Shown here in pieces: positions 43,620 to 55,218 of a stretch of 64,000 bases of DNA. Where the stretch lies: positions 31,016,508 through 31,080,507 of the forward strand of contig CM033718.1 of the NCBI GenBank assembly GCA_019671005.1. The letters run 5' to 3'. The notes beneath the pieces are model-generated. The model saw nothing but the letters and a program-made list of their open reading frames with translations, ran no database searches and was not told the DNA's origin. The position numbers and the translations under genes were made by a program. This DNA comes from Hibiscus mutabilis. Its lineage: Eukaryota; Streptophyta; Magnoliopsida; Malvales; Malvaceae. How positions within the stretch are numbered: position 1 is the first letter of the stretch; each line of letters starts with the position of its first letter.

Positions 43620-46600
43620 CACTTGAGACTTGATTACCTAGTCCTACTATCTACCAAGGCAAAACAAGAATAAATGAACTTGAAACAAAGACTTGTAATC
43701 ATGAATGAAGAGTGATCAAACTTGATTCTTGATAATGAAATGGTAAAGTAATGAATTCACATGAGTAAAATGGTAAACATGTTAACTTGAATTGCATGTT
43801 ACTTGAAAGATAAGTAATAAGGTATATGGTCACCTTGCTCGAATGGATGTGATGTCCTTCTTGCTTGATTTGTTTGATATTTTCTAAAAACAATGGTTAC
43901 TTGCTTGTAATCGAATGATTCTAGATGAACTAGCTAGGACTTGACTTTGCTTGATTAAAGCTTAACATGGTTAAACTTGATTAAGATAAACAAAACATGT
44001 CAATAAGATTAAGAATGAGCCAAATTAAACTTGAATGAATATGTATTCCCATGTTTCTTGACAATGACTTGTAAAGTAAGGAATATACATGGTTGAATTG
44101 ATAAACTTGATAATCTAAGCTTGCTTATAACTTGAAAACATACATGGTAATATAAGGCACCTATTCGAAAGAAATCATATGATTGCTTACTTGAAGTTGT
44201 GTAATTCTTGTGGTTGTGATCTTTGCTTGATTGCTGTAGTATAGAACTTAAATTGAAATGTTTGATCTTGTGGTGCTAAGAGCTATTCGAATAATACCTT
44301 GCGGACTATCTAAGATTTGATAAAATTGAATTGAAGCCTAAATAAGTTATGCTTGAAATAAAGACCCTAAAATTTGAAAAGAAGTAAGTGAACTAAATTC
44401 ACCACCTTTGAATATGTTACTTGATTTGCTTGAATTGTTAGAACAAAGTGCATGAAATGAAATTGTGCTTGGACTAAATCTAAAATGAATTAGAAGTCTA
44501 GATTTAACATAAGGGATTATTCATTTTAGTTTAATGGATTAAAATGAACCATAACTACATGTAATTGAATTGGCTAAGAATAGATGATGGACTGCTCAAA
44601 TAGTAAATTAAAGGAATGTTGTTGATCGAATGGATTAATTCGAACATAGTACTATGAAGCCCTGTTTTAATCATATTAATAGGTAAATTGGACTGACCTA
44701 GACTAGTAGGAATATGTGTATATGTTGATTAATGAAGTTAAAATCAAGCCTAGTGAAATCTGCTCCTGAAATTGATAGCTTCATTGAATTTAGAATTAAG
44801 CTAAATTGAATAGTCAAGGGTCTAATTGAAAGAATGTATGAAATAAGTGATCAAATTAAAAAGGACCAGTTTGAATTAAGTAAGAAAGATTAGGCTTGCA
44901 TGATAAATTATATGATTCTCTTATTTGCCCTTGACTAATTATATGATTAGTTACTAACTAAGGTTAGTTTAGTAAAATCCTAATTCCACTAATGTGGATA
45001 TCCACATTTGCCATCATCTTCTTCATTTTCATTATGTTAGCCGATTGAAGAAGAGAGAAAATAGAGTGAGAGAAAGCTTGAAAAATTCAGCCATTGAAGA
45101 AAGGAATTAAGCTTGCATGTGTAGAGATTTTTCATTGAAATTAAGCTAGAAGCAAAGTAAGTAAGATTCTACTTGTGTTCAATTGAATAGGTAACTATAT
45201 TGTCGAATTGGACTGTTTTGGTGATGTTATATGGAATTATTTATGGAATATGTGATTAGATGATTATATGGTTGTAGAGTCATGCAAATTGAAGAATGAA
45301 AACCAGGTACAATGCTGGAAATTATGTGTTTATGCTTGTGAAATAAGCTAGGTTGCTGGAAAATTGAAATGTGTTGTTGAAGTAAGAATTGAATGATTAG
45401 AACTTAAAATTGAGCTATGGAAATAATGAATTGATTATGATCATGATTAGATATTGTAAACAAGATGTTAAACAAATTGAATTGTTAGAAAACAATGCTG
45501 GGAATGAAGGATAAAAGTATGAACTTAGTCACACAACATAGAAACTGTTTTGTGGAATTGAAATTGAGTAAACATGTAAGATTAGGCTTTATAACCAACT
45601 TGCCCTATTTTGGCTGCCTTGAATAATGAATGAACAATGACTAAACATGTTTAATATATCATATGAAATTAATTATAGGGCCAAGATATTGGTTAAAAAG
45701 AATTTAAGGCATTCAAATGTGAATAGATGTAGTCTGCCCAAAATTGCTCTGTTCTGGGCAGTCACTTTGAAAATTCACCAAAAATTGTATAGATCAAATT
45801 CAAGGCTGAAAATTTTATGACATGATCCTTAGAATGTCTATTTTCATTAGGTGAAAACAGCACTGAAAACTGGGTCCTATCCTGGAAACTGTAAATAGAA
45901 ATTGCTGGACAGTGCAAACTGTCTAAGCAGTGTAAATGCCCTACCTTTGAACAATAAACTGTATTAATTGGCTAAGAAATAAGATTCAAGTCTTACATGG
46001 TCTTATATACGATTTCATTAGCTTTCCAATGGTGTATATTAATCAAAATTCCGACGTACGAATTAAATGATATGGCCATTTAAAGGGACAGTGTGCAAAC
46101 TACCAAGCAGCAGTGTCCTGGGCAGTTTGGGACTGTTTTTGCACCTAGTAACAAACTGTTTCCAAAACAGTTTTGGGACATTGTAACCTGTCCAATTATG
46201 CTTTGAAATGAAGTAATAACAATATGTAAATGAACTAGTAAGAAATGCTTAAAAGGAAGCATACAAATAGTAGCTAAATGTTAGGTATAATGTGATAACA
46301 TTGCTACTATGATTGTGTGATTTATTGTGCTTGTTTTGATGGAATGTGTATGTGCTATGCTTGCTAGACCAAGGGCAGAAAATTGGGGAGGAAGAGGATA
46401 GTAGTGGACATCCCAAAGCTAGAGGCAAAGGGATTTGGATTCAAGACACTTGAATTTCTAGGAGTATTGTGAGTGTAACTAACTTAGGGTTGGGACTAGG
46501 TCCTAACCAACCTTGTTATTATTTAATTCAATGTTATTGCCATGTAACATGACTTCAAACATATTTGGCTAACTAAGGGAAGAATGACATGTATGACAAC

Positions 46601-48402
46601 TTGTTTGATGCCATGTTCTATGTGTTTACTTTAGTGTTAAGCAAATGAAATCAAATGCTTGTCATGTTGCATTGCTTATGCCAAAGGTATGAAATGGCAT
46701 GCTTGCTTGGAGAATAAGGTACGCACAATGCATACATATGCATGTGTTTGTGAATGATATACATGGCTGATTGAAATGGATTGAACAAGGATACTACTTT
46801 TGTATTCATGCTATTCGAATGCCATGGATAGTTTTGTATTGGGAGTTATGACTCCATAAGCCTAAGGGCTTGGCCTTTGAATGGCATATTGTTTAATTGA
46901 ATAAAGAATTGTACAAAGCTTAAATGAAATGGATAATCAACAACCTTGGTAGCTAATTTGATAGATAGGAGGGCATGCCTTAGAATCTTGAGCTCATATT
47001 GGCACTATGGTGCATAGTGGCACTTCGGTGCATATTGTTAAGATTTGATTATCTAGTAAGCTACTTACCAAGGATGTTGTAAGAGGACTTAATAGTTCAA
47101 ATGAACATTGCTTGTATTGCAAGAAACTTGTATGAACTTTGTTACTTTGAAATAAATGTATAGATGATGATTTTTTGTATGAATGCCTAATTGGTGATTA
47201 GAGTTTTTTGATTGCCTGTCACCTAAGCAAAATGATCGAATGGTACATGAGTATTATGATGTATGTTGCTTGTCTTCTAAGCAAGGTGTTAGAATGATAT
47301 GCTATGATTACATGATTGATGTTGCTATGATTGAATGGGTGATATGTGAAACTTGCCTATGTTTTCCTCCTTGCAATTCGAACGGTACATGATTTATGGT
47401 GATGGTCTTGATTCTTTGGATTACATGTAAACTTAGACTTATATGCTTTGAAATTGGCTAGATTTAGTGTTACCTCACTAAGTACATAATTTGTACTTAC
47501 CACTCTACTCTTCATTCTTCCCATAACAGATTAAAGACACTTCAAGAGGATATCTTGGGTTTGAAGCAACACTTGAGGCAAGCTTGAAAGTATGAATTCA
47601 TACTCTTTGTATTCTCCTAGTTTGGTGGCACTAGATTATGTAATAGGTAGCCTTGATCATGCATTTGAATATGTGTTTAAGACTATTTTGTGTAATGTTT
47701 TGATGGGCCTATTATGTAACCTATTTGGATGACTTAATCTATGTAGAAGAACCATGATAACATGTATATATGAAGTAGATGCTGCGCATTTTGTGATGGA
47801 AACCCAATGTTTGTTGAATATTTTCTAATTTGAATGTTAGACCAATGTTGTATGATCATGTATTTGTTCCTATGTTTATTGACATGATTCGGTAATGCCA
47901 AGATTGAGGCTTAGGTATGTTAAGCATGCATTAGCCAAGTATGCTATGAAATGTGATGACTTGATTGTAAAGAAACAATTGGAATGAAATTAGGGATTTC
48001 ATGTTGTTCGAATAGGTGAATGAATGTGTAATAAGAATGTAAAATGGATGCTTTATAATGATCATGTTAATTGGTTGAGTAAGTAGTTTCTTGAGATGCA
48101 AGTAAGCTAGTTAAAGTATGATTAGTGATCACCTAGTGTTAATCGAATAAGGTACATGGTATTGTATTAAGGATGAAAGTTGTATCATGTAGAGTAGTAT
48201 CTTAATGTGAAGTATGCCACATTTGAGTTGTTGTTTGAATGATGTATGTGATTTGAGTGGAATAGAAATATGATAATGGCAGCTTAGGATATAAGTTTGA
48301 AATGGAACAAAATGGTACCTAAATTAGTATGCTATGTATGTTATCGGTTTGGTTAATGTGAATTGTTTTATGTATTGTTTGTATTGAAAGGTTTAGTTTA
48401 GG

Positions 48403-48454
48403 TTACTTGCGCCACAAGTCAAGTATTCCGAGGTTACTTGTTCGACAAGTAACC
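48403..48454 (+). repeat. Two tandem hairpins, one with 10 bp stem, in LTR U
   Basis: ACTTG-cgcca-CAAGT lies at about 48407-48421 and GGTTACTTGT-tcg-ACAAGTAACC at 48432-48454. Both follow an AGGTTACTTG start, so they look like an old duplication. Confidence 0.8.
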
Positions 48455-49168
48455 TATCCATTGCTTTTGGCTTAATGAACTTGGTATGTAAATATAAGGT
48501 TTTCTCGAGATTCGAATATGTCATGGGATGATTAAAATGGAATTGCTTGAAGCTTGTGATTGCCTATGATAATATATGCTTGAAATGCTTGAATGGATAT
48601 ATGATTGAATTGTATGTAAATGATCCCTTGATGCTATGCTTCTTGAACCATTCAAATTGGCTATGATTTGTATGATTGCTTATGTGACTCTTAGGTTCAT
48701 GTATGCTAGTATTTTCAAGTCATGTAAGAATGGATATAAGAGAATGCTACGTTAGATTGTTAGACTATGATAAGAATTCATATATAAATTAATCTAAATA
48801 GACAAGGCCTACTAACTATACTTGATTGGTTTTGAATTCATATTGTGTTGCGGTTGTACACTAAATGAAAATGAAATTGATTTGCCATGTTTGTTATTTG
48901 TAGTTCGAATGCCTTAGTTGTCACTTGAATTGTAAATGGTAACAAGCGGGAATGGGAAACACTTGTGTTTAAATCAGATCGGTGACCTAAAATGAATGTA
49001 AACTTAATCAAGATTGAACGCAATAATATCTTCTTATATAAGTAACTCATTTATTAGAGATGAGTTCTAGATGAAAAGAAAAAATTTAATTGACTCGTAT
49101 TTTCGTTTAGCTTGTTCGTTTTCTCATCGTAACGCTTCTCGCTCCTAACCCAGGCGAGGGGTGTTACA

Positions 49169-49409
49169 AGTTTGGTATTAGAGCTTAGGTTTAGCTGATT
49201 CTCGGGCTAAATAGGGTCGTCATGCATCATTATAGGTATTTGTGCCACCTAGGAGTTCAAGTCTTACTTTGTATTGGTAATTTGTAACCAATACAAGTTT
49301 GTTCATTCTGATTCGATCTTCAGAATATATAGAAATATTATGAACTCGATAATACAACTTGTTGTCATTAGAGAAATTCGAGGGCGAATTTCTATTAAGG
49401 GGGGAGAAT
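49169..49409 (+). mobile_element. Internal region of element U, only 241 bp
   Basis: A primer site TGGTATTAGAGC (49173-49184), the leader motifs GATTCTCGGGCTAAA and GCCACCTAGGAG, the GAGGGCGAATTTC leader (49380-49392) and a purine tract TAAGGGGGGAGAAT (49396-49409) are all present. Nothing is coding. Like R, this is a derivative that kept only the replication signals. Confidence 0.88.
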
Positions 49410-50760
49410 TGTAATATCCTAAACTATAGTCTAGAAGTTTTGGGACTAGTAACTTCATTTGCTAGTTCAATTGAATTTAATCCTAAGCTAATTAGGATGA
49501 GTAAGGACCTGAATGAAAAAAATTGAAAGAATGGTGACCCAATTAAGATGACTAAACCGAATTAAATAAGAAAGTTAAAGCTTGCATGATAAAATTCTTA
49601 GTTCCTTAAATGCCCTTGATTAATCCTATAGTTGATGACTAATTAAGGACAAAATAGTAACTTCCTAAATCCACTAAGTTATATCATCTTCTTCAATTTC
49701 CTTACCAGCTGAATTGAGAGAAGAGAAATATGAGAGAGAGTTTGATAGAAAACTCCATTGAAAGGAATTGGAGCTTGCATGCTAGGGATTTTACTTGATA
49801 ATCAAGCTAGGAAGGTAAAATCTTGGTTATTCCCCTCTCGATTCAAGTAGTTATTGTGTATAAACTATAAATGCATGTATGTTAGATGAGAAGGAAGAAG
49901 AGTATATGTGAATTGAGTCTAGATCAAATCTTGATAAGTTGCTAAATTGATAATGAATATGTTAACATCCATGAGAGCAATAGCTAACATGAACCTTAGA
50001 TTTGGGGTATGGTTCGAATGGCATATAAAGTGAAACCAGATTTAATTGAATGAAATACTTGCTGGAAAAACATGAATAGGAAATGAATTGAGTCATTGAA
50101 CAATTATAAATAGTGTCTAATTGCTGAAAATTGAACTAGTAATGAAACTAGTCACCTAGATAGCTTGAATCATTAATAGGGACTGTTTCGAATGAATTAT
50201 GAAGTTTAGGATTGAATTGAATAAAATTAAATGCTGTAAAATAAGCTAAAAATAGGGGAGGGGTCAGAATGAATACAGGATAACTCGAATTGCATGAAAT
50301 GTAGCTAAAATTTGTTGCTTAAATATGTTAGTTGGCAGAATTAATGAAACATGGACTGTTCTGGAAATTCTGTTAATTAAGGACTTAGAAATACAAATTA
50401 TGGACTAATCTGGACATGAAAAGTCAAAGGAAAAACAGGGGAAACTAAGATAAAAAGGGCTGAAATGAACTTGTAAGGTTCATAGAGTAATTAGCTCGCT
50501 AAAGTGAACCTAATTGTAAACTGGCAGATTCAATATTGGAAAATTGACCTGTCTTTAACTAAAAAACTGTATTGATGTAGAAGGGCTAAAAATATGTGCC
50601 ATATATGTATGGATATATAATTAAGTTAGCTTTCAAACGGTATAAACGGATTTAAATTTCGACGTGTATATTAAAAGATATAGACAATTTAGTGAAGGAT
50701 GTACAAACTGCCAGAAAATTGTTTTGGTGTTCGTAATAGCATGTATACTTGAAATGGAAT
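49410..50760 (+). mobile_element. 3' LTR of element U, first part
   Basis: It begins TGTAATATCCTAAACTATAG and matches 41129-42416 closely. It is cut at 50761 by minus-strand LTR Q; the 5 bp to the left are GGAAT, and the partner LTR continues GCATGTGTG at that place, so the missing remainder should lie to the right of the window or be lost. Confidence 0.88.
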
Positions 50761-52178
50761 TGTAACACCCGTCACTCGGGTTAGTAGTAACCCGGCCCAG
50801 AAGCATTACTAAAAGGAAACAAGCAAGCAAACAGGCAAGCCAATTAAATTTTTTCTCAACTCATCACTAGAAGATGAATTGTTCAACAAGCTTGATCATA
50901 AACTAGAAAGCTTCCATTAGAATTAGGCATGGACATCAAGCAATAAGAACATACATGGTATTCAAATCAAGCAACCAAGAACATGTAGAACATAGCAAGT
51001 AATCGATCAAGCATGTACTTCATGACAATACTAAATCGAAAAGAGTTACTTGATTTACAAGACATGTTTAGGATAGCCTACTACTCATTCATAAAGTCAC
51101 TAGTACATTCGGTTAAGCATGTATTTCATGGTATCTTCATTTCAAGATTTGTTACATCCTATACAAGTAATTCTTCTTTCATTTGAACACGACAATGCAT
51201 AAGAAATTCAATCAACCTATACATGATACTAGTTTGTTATATTCAAATTTGGTCATACAAATATATATATTTCAAGTTAATCGTGTAGGCATTCGAGTAC
51301 TATAACTAGTTCCAAGTAAAATCATCAATTACAAGTATGTGCAGCTTATATACATTTCAAGGCAAGAAACAATCATGAAACAAGGTCATACTAAATCCCA
51401 ATTAACTTAACATATCTTCTAGCATTATCTACTTAGAATATGTAAGCATAGCATGCTTATTCTACTATCCATACCATCATGTACTTACATCCAAACCAAG
51501 ACTCAGACAAGTATGATCTCAGCAAGAACTACCTCCCATGACAATTTATGCTAGCTACTAAGACCATGATATTCACACAAGACAAGAACCAGGAATCAAG
51601 TGATCATTCGATTATGCATCCAAGTAAACAAGCATATAGGGACCAATCCCCAAGCATATTTCAATCATGGCAAGTTTATATATACAAGTATCAAGATCGT
51701 CAACTTATCAAGACATGATAATAACAAGTTAAGCATTCGATAACAAGGTATAAACAATGCCATTTAAGTCTTTACAGCTCCTTAAAGGTCATAATCAAAT
51801 ATATACAAACTTCCAACAATTCAAAATGAATGAGCTAGCATGATCTATATACATATCTAGGTGCCACCAACTATGAGTGTTACAAAAAGTATGGAATCAT
51901 ACTTCTAGCTCGGTTGCCTCTTGCTTCAAGCTCAAGGAAGGTGGTTCAAAATCCTTTTAACATGTGGATTGGGAAGAATAGAAACAAGAGTGATAAGTAC
52001 AATATGTACTTAGTGAGGTAGTCCTACCACTATCCAGTTATTTGATAAAATTTTATTCAGTCAGGTAGTCTTTTTCGAGGTTTATAACATTTATTTATTA
52101 TCCTTTTTAACATAATCCTTGTTACTTTCTTTAGCCTGAACCTTGATACTTAGAGTGTTCGTCTTTATTGTAACATTC

Positions 52179-52784
52179 CATTAAATGTATATTTACGCAT
52201 ATACAAGCAAAACAGTCCATGGTGGCATCTAATTTAATTCAGTTCTGTCCATTAAACATGTTTACACACAATCACAAGTAAAACAGTCTATGCTGACTTC
52301 TAATTTAATTAAAAACTGTCCATTAAACATGTTTACACACAATCACAAGTAAAACAGTCTATGGTGACTTTTAATTTATTTAAAATCTGTCCATTAAACA
52401 TGTTTACACACAATCACAAGTAAAACAGTCTATGGTGACTTCTAATTTATTTAAAATGTGTCCATTAAACATGTTTACACACAATCACAAGTAAAACAGT
52501 CCATGATGACTTCTAATTTAATTCAAACCTGTCCATTAAACATGTTTACACACAATCACAAGTAAAACAGTCCATGGTGACTTCTAATTTAATTCAAATC
52601 TGTCCATTAAACATGTTTACACACAATCACAAGTAAAATAGTCCATGGTGACTTCTAATTTAATTCAAATATGTCCATTAAACATGTTTACACACAATCA
52701 CAAGTAAAACAGTCCATGGTGACTTCTAATTTAATTAAAATCCGCCCATAAAACATGTTTACACACAATCACAAGTAAAGCAGT
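52179..52784 (-). repeat. 71 bp tandem array in LTR Q
   Basis: The landmark CATTAAACATG recurs at 52250, 52321, 52392, 52463, 52534, 52605, 52676 and (as CCATAAAACATG) 52747, a strict 71 bp period, with a degenerate unit before. Units keep CACAATCACAAGTAAAACAG and CTTCTAATTTAATT. Confidence 0.95.
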
Positions 52785-53063
52785 CCATGGATCATACTTA
52801 CACATTTGGACATCCAAAACAATCCAATAATTGTTCAATTATACACAAAATAGTCCATGAATCATACTCACACATTGGACATCCAAAACAGTCCAATAAT
52901 TGTTCATTTATACACAAAACAGTCCATGAATCAAGCTCACACAATTGGACATCCAAAACAGTCCAATAATTGTTCATTTATACACAAAACAGTCCATGAA
53001 TCAAGCTCACACAATTGGACATCCAAAACAGTCCAATAATTGTTCATTTATACACAAAACAGT
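52785..53063 (-). repeat. 70 bp tandem array in LTR Q
   Basis: Unit starts (CCATGAATCA and variants) are at 52785, 52855, 52924 and 52994, ending at 53063. The last two units are almost identical. Each unit has two AAAACAGTCC-type motifs, the reverse of GGACTGTTTT, which links it to the second array of LTR B. Degenerate repeats holding CCATGTACA follow to about 53170 and resemble B's first array. Confidence 0.95.
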
Positions 53064-53390
53064 CCAAGTTTCCATGTACATGGAAGCAACACATTATGCT
53101 TACATATTAAACACATAAAAACAGTCCATATTTCCATGTACAAGTGTACGTGGCAGCAACACATCATGTTTACATATTAAACACATTCAATTCGTATCAA
53201 GTAGCAAGTACTTAAGAATTCACCTTATCAATTCAAGCATACATGTCAAGTAAGTCACGTACTCAAAATTTCATGTCAAGCATTTCAAGTATTCAAGTAA
53301 GCTTTATGCTTCATTTGTTTTTCACTTGCTTAATTTAGTTTATGCCTTTTAGCACTTCTTTTGCTCACTAAGAGTTCAATATTTCATATG

Positions 53391-53500
53391 TTCACCAAGA
53401 GCTTCTTTAGACATTATGCTCACCAAGAGCTTCTTTAGACATTATTCTCACCAAGAGCTTCTTTAGACATTATGCTCACCAAGAGTTTCTTTAACAATTC
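53391..53500 (-). repeat. 28 bp tandem array in LTR Q
   Basis: TTCACCAAGAGCTTCTTTAG-type units begin at 53391, 53419, 53447 and 53475, 28 bp apart; the last is degenerate. Confidence 0.93.
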
Positions 53501-54183
53501 ATTTTACATTCATGATTTTCCTTTGGATTTCTTATTTGTTTTCACAATAAGGTTCATATCTTTTACATGTTTGCCTTGGATCACAAATGGTTATGGATGA
53601 CATTGTTCCGTGTTTGACCATAAAGGTCCAAGAATCCTATACTTCTCACTATCCAACCAACTGTCTCCAATCTCCGCACAACTCCCCCGTTACCTCCTAT
53701 TGACACCAATAACATATTACATGTAATGGGGCGTCCCCCCGAGCCATGGCTCATGGACCGTAGTCCCAAGTATACCATGCATCATGCCATTGATCCAATG
53801 ACTTCCATTGTAGGCAACTTAAACCTTTTAAATCTTTAATCTTCATTAGGGAAGTATCTTATGGCATAAGAAGTCTTATCTTACTTCAAAACTTGTAGTT
53901 GTTTCTTACATTTTATGCTTACATATTGTAAATTAAAGAACGCATGCTAGTTTCAAGCAAGTCATTCGAACCATCATCAATCAAGCATTCAAAGATTCAA
54001 GCATTAAGCAATACCAATTAAACCATCAATCAAGTGTTGATCACTTAGCAAGCAAGTTCATTATAGTGTAGTATTATTCGAATAGTTATCACACACAAAC
54101 AAGTGTCAATTTACACCCAAGGCAGCAACAACTCAATCACACATGAGTATACATATCAAGTCTCAAACAAGACAATCCAACCA

Positions 54184-55218
54184 TGTAACACCCCTTGCCC
54201 GGATTAGGAGCGAGGAGTGTCGATGCAAACAATCAAACAAGAACACATAAAATTAGGGGTCAATTTGAACCTTTCTTATAATTTACTTAGACATCAAGTT
54301 AACACTTCCATCTCGTTCGAATAGATTACTTACAGACCAAGGAACTATAATTTGTCCTTTACCAATTTAGTCTCATTCGAACACCTTATATATAATTAGG
54401 GCCCAATTCATTTAAATTCAAACTAGATTAACTAAACAAATACTAGTATCATTCGAATGGGATTACAACTTAAACAAGGAAGCATTCGAAAATATATATA
54501 CATATACCTACAAGCAAGACATGAAATCAACTTATGTGCCTTAGACCATTCAAACAATCTACTTGTAAGACAAGAAGGAATTCGAAATTCAAACATATAT
54601 ACAAGCATGACCATTTATGTTCAATTACTAATCCTGGTTACCTATAATGATCATTTGAGCATGATTCAAACAATTAAGTTATACCAAAGTACCAACTATG
54701 TCAATTCAAAGAGTGTACAAGATTTAAGGCAAGCAATAAGTCATAACATTTCAAAATGACAAGCATGATTCAAGATAACATTGTTATATACCAATAGAAA
54801 GGTCCATAAGCCTTACAAACTTTACCTACAAATTTACATATCAAAAGGTGCCCCTAGGCCAATTGTATTTAGTTCATTACACATTAGACCTTTAGGCCAA
54901 TTGTATTTAGTTCATTACACATTAGATTAACCTTAGCAAGCATCATTCAATACTACCATATTATCAATTCCATTCGGCATTTTCATTCCAAGCAAGTAAA
55001 TCCATCAAATATTTTACTAATTCACACTCAATCCACAATACAATCAACAAGCAAATTGAGTTATTTAATCATTATCAGTCATTTCTTCCCATTTAATCAA
55101 TTTCCAAGTATGATTTAGTTTTCATTTCATAGCATGGAATTCAAACAAGAATTTAGACATTTAAGGTTGGTTAGGACCTAAGTCCCAACCCTAAAATAAC
55201 TACACTCACAACACAATC
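54184..55218 (-). mobile_element. Partial LTR P, minus strand
   Basis: It begins TGTAACACCCCTTGCCCGG and is very similar to the start of LTR O. O cuts it at 55219, inside the segment after the conserved stem-loop at 55169-55190. A 38 bp tandem duplication (AGGCCAATTGTATTTAGTTC) lies at 54856 and 54894. No gene is seen in it. Confidence 0.82.

Larger units (their letters stand above)
41129..49168 (+). mobile_element. 5' LTR of element U, about 8 kb, probably chimeric
   Basis: It starts TGTAATACCCTATAATATAG and ends GAGGGGTGTTACA before a primer site at 49173. The first part matches the 3' LTR from 49410 (68 bp present at 49581-49648 are absent here after 41299). From about 44766 the sequence changes to a V-like LTR that lacks its first ~50 bases. 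So this LTR probably joins two LTR types. Stem-loops: 42526-42547, 42571-42592, the array 43460-43619, 46488-46508, 46842-46871, 47003-47032, 47480-47498, 48403-48454. No coding region is recognised in the 8 kb. Confidence 0.75.
50761..54183 (-). mobile_element. LTR Q, minus strand
   Basis: It begins TGTAACACCCGTCACTCGGG, the reverse of an LTR end. A terminal stem-loop CGGGTTA-gtag-TAACCCG is at 50777-50794 and an AAGTACA-ata-TGTACTT stem-loop at 51995-52011. The segment 53581-53770 is the reverse of LTR B's 39998-40190, and Q's arrays correspond in place and period to those in B. Q is cut at 54184 by LTR P, so its other end and any internal domain are not seen. Confidence 0.82.

Noticed and set aside
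52787..53039. Open frames rich in HPKQSNNCS repeats
   Set aside because: They are translations of the 70 bp tandem array in LTR Q; the repeat unit is not a multiple of three, so the frame shifts from unit to unit.
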